DNA of 47,976 bases from JALZEG01 sp046263255. Its GTDB lineage: Bacteria > Actinomycetota > CADDZG01 > WHSQ01. A program made the translations under genes and the position numbers. Positions 1 through 8,183 of this stretch are shown here, one piece after another. Location: assembly GCA_046263255.1 (NCBI GenBank), contig JBHELD010000027.1:1-47976 (forward strand). The letters run 5' to 3'. Numbering within the stretch: position 1 is the stretch's first letter; every line of letters begins with the position of its first letter. Under the pieces are notes generated by a model. That model was not told where the DNA came from. It made no database searches and saw nothing but the letters and a program-made list of their open reading frames with translations.

Positions 1-71
1 TGCGCCGGTTCCGCATACGCGGCCGTCAACGCAACCACCAGAACCTCCCCCGCGAAAGCCCTGCCGCTCAT
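1..71 (-). CDS. Partial secreted or membrane protein (N-terminus only)
   Basis: Only the first 23 codons lie in the window; the gene runs off the left edge. The start is an ATG at 71-69, preceded by a purine-rich AGAAGGGGG ribosome binding site. The residues begin MSGRAFAGEVLVVALTAAYA, a short basic start and a hydrophobic stretch ending in an Ala-Tyr-Ala-like site. This resembles a Sec signal peptide or the first membrane helix. Function cannot be assigned. Confidence 0.45.
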   Translation of the reverse strand, partial: MSGRAFAGEVLVVALTAAYAEPA

Positions 72-205
72 TGCGCCCCCTTCTTTGGCCTCGACGCGGA
101 CGCTAACAGCGGTGCGCGAGCATTGTTGCGGCCTGCCAGTCGCGTACGTCTGCAGCGGCCGAAGGACGTCCCGCGAGGATGGACATTAAGCGGCGTCGAG
201 CGGGC

Positions 206-637
206 CTACTTCGCTTGCCGTGGCGTTGCCCTTCCGCGGGATGCATTGAGGGCGACCGCGGCGCGGACGAGCGCCTTGAACGCGTCCGCGTCGACCTCCT
301 CCCCCTCGTGGATGTCGATCGCGCGCCTCGTGTTCCCGGCGAGGCTCGAGTTGAAGAGCTTGGCCGGGTCCTTCAACGAAGCCCCCTTGGCGAACGTCAA
401 CTTCACGACCGACTTGTACGACTCGCCGGTGCAGATGATCCCGTCGTGCGACCACGTGGGGGTGCCGGGGTTCGTCGGCTTCACCCACTTCAGCTCCTCG
501 ACGACGTCCGGGTCTGCCTCTTTGACGAGCTTGCGCATCCTGCTCAAGGTCTCCCCGCGCCAGTCCCCGAGCTCGGCGATTCTGTTGTCGATGAGCTCAG
601 ATGCCGGCCGGCCCTCGGGCGAGCCCGGCTTTTTCAT
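206..637 (-). CDS. DUF1801 (YdhG-like) domain protein
   Basis: A 143-residue protein of the DUF1801/YdhG-like fold. These small cytosolic proteins are often annotated as possible iron-chaperone-like or unknown. The typical core is visible: an N-terminal helix with LSRMRKLVKEADPDVVEELKW, then PTWSHDGIICTGESYKSVVKLTF and a K-GASL-DP-LFN-SL-GN-RRAIDIHEGEEVD segment. The start at 637 was chosen over upstream ATGs at 652 and 736 because GGGAGGAG sits a few bases before it. It stands alone, divergent from the next gene. The biochemical role is not established for this family. Confidence 0.8.
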   Translation of the reverse strand: MKKPGSPEGRPASELIDNRIAELGDWRGETLSRMRKLVKEADPDVVEELKWVKPTNPGTPTWSHDGIICTGESYKSVVKLTFAKGASLKDPAKLFNSSLAGNTRRAIDIHEGEEVDADAFKALVRAAVALNASRGRATPRQAK

Positions 638-774
638 GTTCTCCTCCCACATGTCCAGGCCCTTCCAAGAATGCCCTTCAACAAGAGGGAGGCGTGCGGG
701 AGCGTCGTTTCTCCACGTCCGGCACGAACGACTCACTCCTGCTCCCTCTCGTCCACGTTACGCTCCCTAGCGTC

Positions 775-1507
775 ATGGCGGAACTCGCCGAGATCTACGC
801 CCTCACACGCAAAGAGCTGGCGAGCTTCGTCTCGGGCCTGCCGGAGGAAGAGCTCGAACGGCGGGTCCCGGCAACCCCCGCATGGTCGATACGCGACGTC
901 GTCGCGCACCTCACGGGGGTCGTCGAGCGGACCGTCGCGGGCGACTTCCCCCGGGAGTTCTTCGTCGCGCTCGGCTCGGAGCACGGAGTCGTCGCTCTGA
1001 ACGAGTGGACCGACCGGCAGGTTCGCGATCGCCGCGAGCGAGCTCTGCAAGACTGCTCGACGAATGGGAGAGCGCGACTGCCGCCGTACGCCGATGATCC
1101 GCGGCGAGGTGCCGTGGCCCGAAGCGACGGTGCCCTTCGCGGGGCACGTCCTGGTGACCGACCTCGCGGTCCACCAGCACGACGTCTACGGGGCGCTGGG
1201 CCTCGCCAAGGATCGCGACGCGGCTCCGATCGCCATCGGCTTCTCCGTCTACGCCGCAGGGACCGATCTCAGGATCAAGGCGGCGGGCGGCGCGTCGTTG
1301 CGATTCGTGACCGAGCGCAAGGAGGTCGTGGCGGGCGGCGGCGAGCCGGTCGCGGCGGTGCGCGCGCCGCGATTCGAGCTGTTCCGCGCGCTCTCCGGTA
1401 GGCGCAGCCCGGACCAGCTCCGCGCTTACGACTGGGACGGCGACCCGGAGCCGTTCCTCGAGCTCTTCTATCCCTACGGCGTGCGCGAGGACGCGCTCGT
1501 CGAATAG
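775..1507 (+). pseudogene. Mycothiol-dependent maleylpyruvate isomerase family gene, frameshifted
   Basis: The N-terminal part from ATG 775 carries the DinB/MPI four-helix pattern (LTRKELASFVSGLPEEELERRVPATPAWSIRDVVAHLTG), whose His is the usual metal ligand. The frame is lost near 1044, where a second frame encodes ARLLDEWESATAAVRR. It is lost again near 1094, where a third frame continues with MIRGEVPWPEATVPFAGH to the TAG at 1505-1507. The three pieces joined give one full-length family member of about 243 residues. Either the gene is broken by two small indels or the assembly has errors here. Relatives use mycothiol as cofactor, which supports an actinobacterial host. Confidence 0.75.
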
Positions 1508-1524
1508 CGCCGGACCTCGCGCGG

Positions 1525-2694
1525 CTAGACAACCGTTACAGAGATCGCTCCCGCGGCGACTAGCGCCTTCTCACCGACGTCCGGGAGCTCCGACAACGTC
1601 CGGTAGCGAACCTTCTCCGTGTCGATGCCGATCGCCGCGGCGTCGTCGTCCGACAGACGCTCGATCAGCTCCTTCGACGCAAGAGTCTGGTGCGGCTCCG
1701 CGCACTCTTGTATCCGGGCGCATTCGTTGACCGCGTCGCCCAGCGCGGTCACGTCCAGGCGTCCACCCGGAACGAGCTGGCCGATGTAGAGGGAGCTCCC
1801 CCAGTGCAGGCCGACGCGCATCGAGCAAGACGTGTCCACGGCATCGCCGAATATCTCCTCGGAGCGCGCGTGGATGCCGCGCGCGCTCCGAATCGCGGCC
1901 GACACCGTCCGAGATGCAGAAGCGAGATCGTCGACGAGGAAGAACGCGGTGGCACCGTCGCCGGCGTGCTTGCCGACGATCCCTCGATTGCCCGCGACCA
2001 GCCCGTCTATCTCCGTCCACAGGCTCCTGATGAGCCGGAAGTACTGAGCGCTCGGCAGCGTCCGCGCCAACTCGCTCGATTCGTGGAGATCGCAGAACAG
2101 GATCGCGCCCTCGCGGGAGCCGGGCTCGACCAGCTTCGCCATCGCCTCGTACATCGCCTCGTCGCCCCGGGCGAGCAGCGCGACGAGGCCGGGGCGAACG
2201 CTCATGTAGCCGACCGCCAGCGCGCCGATGAGGTCGCCGCCCTCGCCGCGCAGCGGCACGACGAGCACGTTCACGCGCATCACGGGGAGATCGCTGTCGC
2301 TTCCCGGCTCGACGTACTCCAAGTACGTTGCGAACGCCCGGGTGAAGGGACGCGGCTCAGCCCCCTGCAGCAGCGCGCTCAGCCTGTCGGGAACGAAATC
2401 CAGCTCGAGGCCCTTCGCGGAGGCGTCGGCGACCACCACGGACCCCAGATCCTCGATGAACCGCCTCCGGCTCTCCGGAGTGGCGATCCGCCGCCAGGCG
2501 TCTCGGGTGAACGCCTCGAAGACGTGCAGGCCGTACCCGAGCTCTTCCTCCGGAGGAGAGTCGAGGAAGCGCTCGAGGTCGGGAGAGGCCCACACGAGGC
2601 GGAAGTCCGCGTCCAGCAGGAACCCGGCCCAGCGAAGCTCTTCGATCAAGCTCGCCCAGTGCGCGAGCTCTGGGTCTCCGGGCTTGCCGTTCAT
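1525..2694 (-). CDS. Class III adenylate/guanylate cyclase with N-terminal PAS-like sensor
   Basis: A 389-residue soluble signalling enzyme that should make a cyclic nucleotide from ATP or GTP. Residues about 10-180 look like a PAS-type sensor (AGFLLDADFRLVWASPDLERFL). The cyclase homology domain starts near 195. Both metal-binding aspartates are present (ILFCDLHESSELA and GKHAGDGATAFF), as is the base-recognition lysine in GKHAGDG. The partner base-recognition Asp (LDVTALGD) and the transition-state Asn and Arg (DAVNECAR) are also present. All catalytic positions are intact, and the Lys/Asp pair favours ATP. No transmembrane helix is visible. It is followed on the opposite side by the broken MPI gene, ending 18 bases from it. 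Confidence 0.88.
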   Translation of the reverse strand: MNGKPGDPELAHWASLIEELRWAGFLLDADFRLVWASPDLERFLDSPPEEELGYGLHVFEAFTRDAWRRIATPESRRRFIEDLGSVVVADASAKGLELDFVPDRLSALLQGAEPRPFTRAFATYLEYVEPGSDSDLPVMRVNVLVVPLRGEGGDLIGALAVGYMSVRPGLVALLARGDEAMYEAMAKLVEPGSREGAILFCDLHESSELARTLPSAQYFRLIRSLWTEIDGLVAGNRGIVGKHAGDGATAFFLVDDLASASRTVSAAIRSARGIHARSEEIFGDAVDTSCSMRVGLHWGSSLYIGQLVPGGRLDVTALGDAVNECARIQECAEPHQTLASKELIERLSDDDAAAIGIDTEKVRYRTLSELPDVGEKALVAAGAISVTVV

Positions 2695-2768
2695 GGCTCA
2701 GGGATACCACCCGCACGACGCAGACGGAGGCGGGCACTCGACGCGAGCGCATGAGCGGCAGATACGAG

Positions 2769-3248
2769 TCAGGACCCGGGCGTCAGGAAGGTTCCCAGGA
2801 CCGCCCCGTAGAGCACGTGAGCCATCAGGGTGACTACCGCGGTCTGCCTGCCGTAGTTGAGCCCGAACAGGCCGGGCGGCTCCAGGACGTTGCGGGCCTC
2901 GGGCCCCGATCGGGCGGAGGCCATGCGCGGGTGTATCCCGGGCAGCAGCGGGACGATCAAGGTCAAGGCCGCAAAGCCGTGCAGCGCGCCGAACAGGGCC
3001 CCCAGCCACCATCCGGCCCGTCCGAGCGCCGCGAATGCAGACGCGTAGAGGAGAGCGAAGCCCTGGCCGTTGACCAGGTGGATGACCGAGCCCAGCACCC
3101 TCGCCTTGTCGGGGTCGTCGACGAGCACGGTTCCGAGCATCATCGGGATGTCCATGCGCGTGAGCCCCGCGAGCTGAGAGGCCACGAGGACCGCGGTCAG
3201 CGCCACGGTGGCTCCGAACCCGAACGTCGCCCATCCCTGCCAGTCCAC
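2769..3248 (-). CDS. Small four-helix membrane protein of unknown function
   Basis: A 159-residue integral membrane protein. Hydrophobic helices are visible near residues 8-28 (FGATVALTAVLVASQLAG), 57-72, 78-100 and 137-153. Between the first two lies a conserved-looking segment MDIPMMLGTVLVDDPDKARVLG. It starts at GTG 3248, three bases after the TAG of the GH15 gene and in the same frame, so the two are surely one operon and may be translationally coupled. I do not recognise a characterised family. Confidence 0.7.
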   Translation of the reverse strand: MDWQGWATFGFGATVALTAVLVASQLAGLTRMDIPMMLGTVLVDDPDKARVLGSVIHLVNGQGFALLYASAFAALGRAGWWLGALFGALHGFAALTLIVPLLPGIHPRMASARSGPEARNVLEPPGLFGLNYGRQTAVVTLMAHVLYGAVLGTFLTPGS

Positions 3249-3251
3249 GCG

Positions 3252-5027
3252 CTAGTCCTCGCCGCTCAGGCTCGTCGCCGCCTGCACCAGCGTCGCATGC
3301 GTGAACGCCTGGGGAAAGTTGCCCAGCAGCTCACCCGAGGTCGGGTCGATCTCCTCTGAGAACAACCCGACGTCGTTCGCTCTTGCGACGAGGTTGTCGA
3401 AGAGCTCCGCGGCTTCGGCGCGACGTCCGGTCCGGGCGAGCGCCTGGACCAACCAGAAGGAGCACGGCAGGAACGCGCCTTCCCGGCCGTGCAGCCCGTC
3501 GTCCCCCACGCGGTAGCGATACAGGAGGCCGTCGCCGGCTCCGAGCTCGCGCCGGATTGCTGCGATCGTCCCCTGGACCCGTTCGGGCCGGTCGTCGAAC
3601 TGGAGAACGGGCAGTATCAACAGCGCCGCGTCGAGATCGCGTGACTCGTAGGAGCGAACGTACGAGCCGAGGTTCGGATCGAAGCCGCGTGCGATGACGT
3701 CGTCGCGGAGGCGCTCCTTCTCGGTCGCCCAGCGCGCCGTCCGTCGAGACGAGACGCTCCGCCTCTGCGCGATCCTGAGCGCCCGGTCGAGGCATAGCCA
3801 CGCCATCATCTTCGAGTGCACGTAGTGGCGCGGCTCTCCCCGCACCTCCCAGATGCCGGCGTCGGGTTCACGCCAGGCGCCGGCGGCGAAGTCGGCGAAC
3901 CCGCCGACGGCGCGCCAGTGCTCGGCGTGCAGGTCGTGTCCCGCGTCGGTCAGCAACCAGGCCGCATCCACCACCCACCCGTAGACGTCGAGCTGATGCT
4001 GCACGCGCGCCTCGTTGCCGACACGGACCGGGAGACTCCCGCGATAGCCCGGCACGCCGTCGACCTCGCGCTCCCTCGGCGGAGGATTCCCGTAGAGGGT
4101 GTAGAGGACCTTGAGGCGCGGCCGCGACAGCCGGCTGGCGTGGAGCAGCCAGTGCATGAACGAGTGGGCGATCTCGGGCTTTCCGAGCGCCAGGAACGCG
4201 GCGAGACCGATGCTCGCGTCGCGCGGCCACGAGAAGCGGTAGTCCCAGTTGCGGCCGCCCCCGACCTCTTCGGGCAGCGACGTCGTGGGCGCGGCGACGG
4301 GTGCGCCGGACGGCGAGAACGTCAGCAGCTGCAGAGTGACGAGGCTACGCACGACCTGGTCGCGCGACGGCCCCCGGTATCGAACGTCCTCCGACCACCG
4401 GTTCCACCAGCCGAGGGCTCGGCCCGGCAACGCGCGCGCCTCGGCGTGCGACACGAAGACGGCGGGCGCTCGGTCCCCGATCGCCAGCACGAGCACGAGA
4501 TCGGAACCCGCGGGGACCTCGACCGAGATCTCCTCTCCGGGCGAGATCTCGACGTGCGGGAACGACTGCAGCGTGAGCGCGAGCGCGCCCCACTCGCACA
4601 CCAGCGCCCGGTGCCGCCGCGAGACGCGCGGCGCCCTCCCGGGCAGTCCCTGCTTAGGATCGAAGCAGATCCGTGCGTTCAAGGTCCCGCGTTCGCACGT
4701 CAGCCGCCGAACCAGAGCCGACTGCGGCAACAACGACCCCTCCACCTGCACGGGCATCGCTTCGTGAAGGCTCCCGCGCCCTCCAGATGCCTCGATCTCG
4801 GTATCCAGCACCGCGCTGTCGCCGACGTACCTGCGGCGTAAGGCGAGCGTTCCGTCGACGGCGAGCCGGAACGATCCGCCCTGGTCTCCACCGACCACCT
4901 TTCCGAAGACGGGAGCGGAGTCGAAACCCGGCGCGCACATCCAATCGATCGATCCATCACGGGACACGAGCGCCGCCGTCCGGGTGTCACCGAGCAGCGC
5001 GTAGTCCGAGATGCGCGGCTCGTTCAT
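3252..5027 (-). CDS. Glycoside hydrolase family 15 protein (glucoamylase/trehalase-like)
   Basis: A 591-residue cytosolic enzyme expected to release glucose from an alpha-glucoside such as trehalose or maltooligosaccharide. The N-terminal beta domain begins RISDYALLGDTRTAALVSRDGSIDWM, typical of bacterial trehalase-like GH15 proteins. The (alpha/alpha)6 barrel shows GGGRNWDYRFSWPRDAS, then GIWEVRGEPRHYVHSKMMAW with the expected general acid Glu. Near the C-terminus is LFSEEIDPTSGELLGNFPQA with the general base Glu. Length matches the family. No signal peptide is present. The ATG has no good Shine-Dalgarno and overlaps the stop of a 48-codon upstream ORF, so translation may be coupled. Substrate (trehalose or maltose) cannot be decided from sequence alone. 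Confidence 0.9.
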   Translation of the reverse strand: MNEPRISDYALLGDTRTAALVSRDGSIDWMCAPGFDSAPVFGKVVGGDQGGSFRLAVDGTLALRRRYVGDSAVLDTEIEASGGRGSLHEAMPVQVEGSLLPQSALVRRLTCERGTLNARICFDPKQGLPGRAPRVSRRHRALVCEWGALALTLQSFPHVEISPGEEISVEVPAGSDLVLVLAIGDRAPAVFVSHAEARALPGRALGWWNRWSEDVRYRGPSRDQVVRSLVTLQLLTFSPSGAPVAAPTTSLPEEVGGGRNWDYRFSWPRDASIGLAAFLALGKPEIAHSFMHWLLHASRLSRPRLKVLYTLYGNPPPREREVDGVPGYRGSLPVRVGNEARVQHQLDVYGWVVDAAWLLTDAGHDLHAEHWRAVGGFADFAAGAWREPDAGIWEVRGEPRHYVHSKMMAWLCLDRALRIAQRRSVSSRRTARWATEKERLRDDVIARGFDPNLGSYVRSYESRDLDAALLILPVLQFDDRPERVQGTIAAIRRELGAGDGLLYRYRVGDDGLHGREGAFLPCSFWLVQALARTGRRAEAAELFDNLVARANDVGLFSEEIDPTSGELLGNFPQAFTHATLVQAATSLSGED

Positions 5028-5170
5028 CGGCGGCGGGCGACGAGACGTGCCGCGCGCACCACCGACCGGACCAGCGGCGGCGTCAGGCGCGGGAGCACGG
5101 GGTGGTCACGCGGATCCGTAGACCGGCAGCCGTGCTCCGCCGCAGCCGGCCGCTCGTCGGTCGAGTGCAT
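5024..5170 (-). CDS. Possible 48-residue upstream ORF coupled to the GH15 gene
   Basis: An ATG at 5170 is preceded by GGGAGAAG at good spacing and opens 48 codons. The TGA overlaps the GH15 start codon in an ATGA. The product is basic and proline-rich (ending in VRAARLVARRR) with no recognised domain. Its value is mainly regulatory: the GH15 ATG lacks its own ribosome binding site. It may be a leader ORF rather than a functional protein. Confidence 0.35.
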   Translation of the reverse strand: MHSTDERPAAAEHGCRSTDPRDHPVLPRLTPPLVRSVVRAARLVARRR

Positions 5171-5183
5171 GCGGGTCTTCTCC

Positions 5184-5774
5184 CTACGACTGATCGCCTT
5201 CGGCAGGAACGTCGTGCGGGTGGACGACGTCGGTCTCGCTCGGGTGCCATACGGGGTGGTCCTTGGCGGTCTCGATGTTGAAGCCCCAGTCGTAGACGAG
5301 GGAGCCGCCCATCGTGCCTCCGATCGTCACGAGACCCGCGATGACGAGAGCGAGGATCGCGGTCAGACCGGACGGCTCCGAGAAGTACTCGCCGTCGTCG
5401 GCCAGGAAGACGTACCAGAGGCTGAACAGCACTATCACCGTCAGCGTGATCATCGTCCACGCGTGGGCGTTCACCATCCGGCGGATCTGAGTTCCCTTCT
5501 GGGTGTTGAGCCAGTCGGCGTATCCCGTCAGCGCGGTCGCAACCGAGCTGATGCCGCCGATGAGCAGCACCCACGCCCCCGCCTTGTTGGCGTCGCCCGC
5601 CCACGTCGAGTCCTTGAAGAGGAACGCGACGACGAGAAGGAGCGGCCCGATGACGTACGCGCCCGTGGTGACGTCCGTCAGAGGGGGATGGAACGGCTTG
5701 CCGGCAAAACCTCTCAGCCCCTTGAACTTCCGGCCGCGGAGCTCGAGCGCCGGGCGAAACGAGAATCTGCGCAT
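5184..5774 (-). CDS. DUF2231 family membrane protein
   Basis: A 196-residue protein with four predicted membrane helices, near residues 38-56, 67-86, 105-125 and 138-160. The family-typical entry motif is AGKPFHPPLTDVTTGAYVIGP, where DUF2231 proteins have a G-x-P-x-HP signature. The loop ALTGYADWLNT and the helix TIGGTMGGSLVYDWGFN also fit. Family function is unknown; members sit in the cytoplasmic membrane and are sometimes linked to haem or redox proteins. A strong GGAAAGGAGGAG site precedes the ATG. It lies 19 bases downstream of folE on the same strand, so it is probably co-transcribed with it. Confidence 0.8.
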   Translation of the reverse strand: MRRFSFRPALELRGRKFKGLRGFAGKPFHPPLTDVTTGAYVIGPLLLVVAFLFKDSTWAGDANKAGAWVLLIGGISSVATALTGYADWLNTQKGTQIRRMVNAHAWTMITLTVIVLFSLWYVFLADDGEYFSEPSGLTAILALVIAGLVTIGGTMGGSLVYDWGFNIETAKDHPVWHPSETDVVHPHDVPAEGDQS

Positions 5775-5793
5775 GACTCCTCCTTTCCTGGAC

Positions 5794-6408
5794 CTAGCGG
5801 CGGGGCCTCGCCCCGACCAGGGACAGAAACTCCTGTCGCGTCGCCACGCATTCGCGAAGCAGCCCGTACATCCTCGACGTCACCGTCTGGGTTCCCGCGG
5901 CCTGGACGCCTCGCACGGTCATGCAGAGGTGCTCGGCCTCGAGCACGACCCCGACGCCACGCGGATCGAGCTCGCCCTGCAGCCAGTCGGCTATCTGCTT
6001 GGTGAGGCGCTCCTGCACCTGCAACGAGCGCGAGAAGAAGCCGACGAGCCGGGCGAGCTTCGACAGCCCGAGGATCCGGTCGCCGGGCAGGTACCCGACG
6101 TGCGCGACGCCCGAGAACGGCAGCGCGTGATGCGCGCACAGCGACGTGAACGGGATGTTCTTGGCGAGGACGAGCTCGTCGTAGCCGTCCTCGTTGGGAA
6201 ACGTCGTCGGGTTGAACGGCTTCGGCGTCAGCAGCTCCCGGTACATCGCCGCGACGCGCCGCGGTGTCTCGACGAGGTCGGGACTCGACATCTCCACTCC
6301 GAGTGCTTCGAAGAGGTCCCCGGCCGCGGTCTCGGCGGCATCCAGGTCGGGCGCGCCTCGAACCACGGATGGCCCCGGTCGTGAGACGAGCTCCGCAGCG
6401 GAGCTCAC
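5794..6408 (-). CDS. folE: GTP cyclohydrolase I
   Basis: Converts GTP to 7,8-dihydroneopterin triphosphate, the first step of folate/tetrahydropterin (and often deazapurine) synthesis. The zinc and active-site motifs are complete: IPFTSLCAHHALPFSG (Cys and His ligands), LGLSKLARLVGFFSRSLQVQERLTKQIADW, and AEHLCMTVRGVQ with the second Cys. The start is placed at GTG 6408, which overlaps the upstream regulator stop in GTGA and has GGAGG seven bases before it; a longer form from 6444 would overlap the regulator by 40 bases. This gives 204 residues, normal for FolE. It sits between a Cys-rich regulator and DUF2231 in one minus-strand operon. Confidence 0.95.
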   Translation of the reverse strand: MSSAAELVSRPGPSVVRGAPDLDAAETAAGDLFEALGVEMSSPDLVETPRRVAAMYRELLTPKPFNPTTFPNEDGYDELVLAKNIPFTSLCAHHALPFSGVAHVGYLPGDRILGLSKLARLVGFFSRSLQVQERLTKQIADWLQGELDPRGVGVVLEAEHLCMTVRGVQAAGTQTVTSRMYGLLRECVATRQEFLSLVGARPRR

Positions 6409-7112
6409 GCCACGACCTCCTTCGGTCGCAGGTGGACGCAGCACTCGCCCGGGTGAGGATCGAGCACGGCCTCCAGCTCCTGGGTGCCGATCCCCGCGAG
6501 CACTCCGTCGACGAGCGCCTGGTTGATCGCGCAGACGAGCTCGGGCGAGCGCTGCGCGAGGGCGTGGAAGGGGCAGTTGTGCAGCCTCACGCCTCCGCGC
6601 TCGTCCGAGTAGGGCTCGTAGCCGCGGTCGGCCAGGATCTCGCGGACGGCTTCGAGCGCCGCTTCGTCCGAAGCTCTGCGCCGGGACCGCACGACGCCTT
6701 CGGTGCGACCGAGCTCCTCACCTCGCCGGAACGCGGCTTCGCGCACGGCCGCCGACCTCGACGACGACCGACGGGTCTCGAGCGCGTCGAGGAGGATGTC
6801 TCCGACCACCTCGTAAGAGCGGAAGGGGATGGACACCGCGACGTCCACCCCGGCCGGCTCGTAGACCTTTGCCGGGCGTCCCGCTCCGGGACCGCTGCGG
6901 CCGGTGAGTCGAGCGTAGCGAGGCGCGAGAAGGCCTTTCTCCACGAGCTTGTCGAGGTGGAATGCAGCCAGCTTGCGTGAGATTCCTACGGCTTGGGCGG
7001 CTTCGTCGCGGCCCACGGGGCGCCGCGCAGCCCGGATGAACAGATAGAGCGCCCTGCGCACGTCGTCCGCGAGCGCTCCGGTGGATTCGAGCCGCTGCTC
7101 GAAGCTCTCCAT
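6405..7112 (-). CDS. Winged-helix regulator with C-terminal cysteine cluster (SufR-like, COG2345 type)
   Basis: A 235-residue transcription regulator. Residues about 15-75 form a winged helix (GRDEAAQAVGISRKLAAFHL, a recognition-helix pattern of ArsR/DeoR-like proteins). The C-terminal half has NCPFHALAQRSPELVC, a C-x13-C pair, followed by GECCVHL. In SufR and COG2345 relatives similar cysteines bind an iron-sulfur cluster, so this protein probably senses redox or Fe-S status. The start at ATG 7112 is supported by a good promoter (7120-7147) that would make an almost leaderless message; an ATG at 7139 lies inside that promoter. It overlaps folE and diverges from the SDR gene, so both could be targets. 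Confidence 0.82.
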   Translation of the reverse strand: MESFEQRLESTGALADDVRRALYLFIRAARRPVGRDEAAQAVGISRKLAAFHLDKLVEKGLLAPRYARLTGRSGPGAGRPAKVYEPAGVDVAVSIPFRSYEVVGDILLDALETRRSSSRSAAVREAAFRRGEELGRTEGVVRSRRRASDEAALEAVREILADRGYEPYSDERGGVRLHNCPFHALAQRSPELVCAINQALVDGVLAGIGTQELEAVLDPHPGECCVHLRPKEVVA

Positions 7113-7119
7113 GAGGGGT

Positions 7120-7147
7120 ACTCTATCACCAAACTTCATTAGTCCAA
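7120..7147 (-). promoter_or_regulatory. Sigma-70-type promoter of the SufR-like regulator, near-leaderless
   Basis: On the minus strand TTGGAC (7147-7142) and TAGAGT (7125-7120) are separated by 16 bases, close to the -35/-10 consensus. Transcription would begin about 7113-7115, immediately before the ATG at 7112. The message would be leaderless or nearly so, as is common in Actinobacteria. The element lies between divergent genes. Confidence 0.5.
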
Positions 7148-7172
7148 GAAACGCCGACGTTTGGAGGATCCG

Positions 7173-8162
7173 ATGAGCCCCACACGATCCGGACGGGTGG
7201 TTGTCGTGACCGGGGCTTAGGCCGGCGTCGGCAGGGCGACCGCCCGGGCCTTCGCTCGGGACGGGGCGGACGTCGGGCTTGTCGCCCGCCCGAGCGACCG
7301 GCTGGCCGACGCAGCGAGAGAGATCGAGTCGCTCGGCCGCAGAGCCGTCGCCGTCCCGGCCGACGTGGCCGATCCGCGCGCGGTCGAGGACGCCGCCGCG
7401 GGCATCGAAGACGAGCTCGGTCCCATCGACGTCTGGGTCAACAACGCGATGGTGTCGGTCTTCGCGCCGCTCGTCGAGATCGAACCTGGCGACTTCCGCC
7501 GCGTCACCGAGGTGACCTACCTCGGCTACGTCTACGGGACGATGTCGGCGCTGAAGCGCATGCTCCCGAGAGACGGCGGCTCGATCGTCCAGGTCGGGTC
7601 TGCCCTCGCCTATCGAGGGATTCCGCTGCAAAGCGCGTACTGCGGAGCGAAGCACGCGATCCAGGGGTTCACCGAGTCCGTCCGCTGCGAGCTCATGCAC
7701 GAGCGAAGCCGCGTGCGGATCTCGATGGTCCAGCTGCCGGCGCTGAACACGCCGCAGTTCCACTGGGTCAAGACGACTCTCGAGCGGCACCCACAGCCCG
7801 TGCCTCCGATCTACCAGCCGGAGGTGGCGGCGCGGGCCATCGTCTGGGTCGCGCGCAACTACCGGAGGGAGGTCAACGTCGCGCCGACGACGTCCGCAAC
7901 CGTCGTGGCAGACAAGCTCGCCCCGGGTTTGCTCGACCGCTACCTCGGCCGGACGGGGTACGAGTCGCAGCAGACGGACGCCGCGATCGAATCCCACCGC
8001 CGGGACAACCTGTGGGAGCCCGTCGCCACCGACCTCGCCGCGCACGGTGAGTTCGACGACCGCGCGCACGACCGGACACTGCACTGGTCGTGGACGACGA
8101 AACGCAGGTGGGCCGCACCGGCCCTGGTGGTCGCCGGACTGCTCGCGCGGAGAAGGAGCTGA
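7173..8162 (+). pseudogene. Short-chain dehydrogenase/reductase interrupted by in-frame TAG at codon 16
   Basis: ATG 7173 follows GGAGGATCCG and opens a 329-codon frame with full SDR features, but codon 16 (7218-7220) is TAG. It falls inside the cofactor-binding TGxxxGxG motif: VVVVTGA, stop, AGVGRATARAF. Downstream everything is intact: DLV-like NNAMVSV, Ser in GGSIVQVGSALAYRG, catalytic YCGAK, and a long C-terminal tail ending in a hydrophobic segment (APALVVAGLLARRRS). One base change from TCG (Ser) or CAG (Gln) would explain the stop. The rest has no frameshift, so the mutation is recent, or the codon is read through, or the base is miscalled. A restart downstream would lack NAD(P) binding. 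Confidence 0.85.
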
Positions 8163-8183
8163 GCGCGCCGGCGACCGCGGGAG

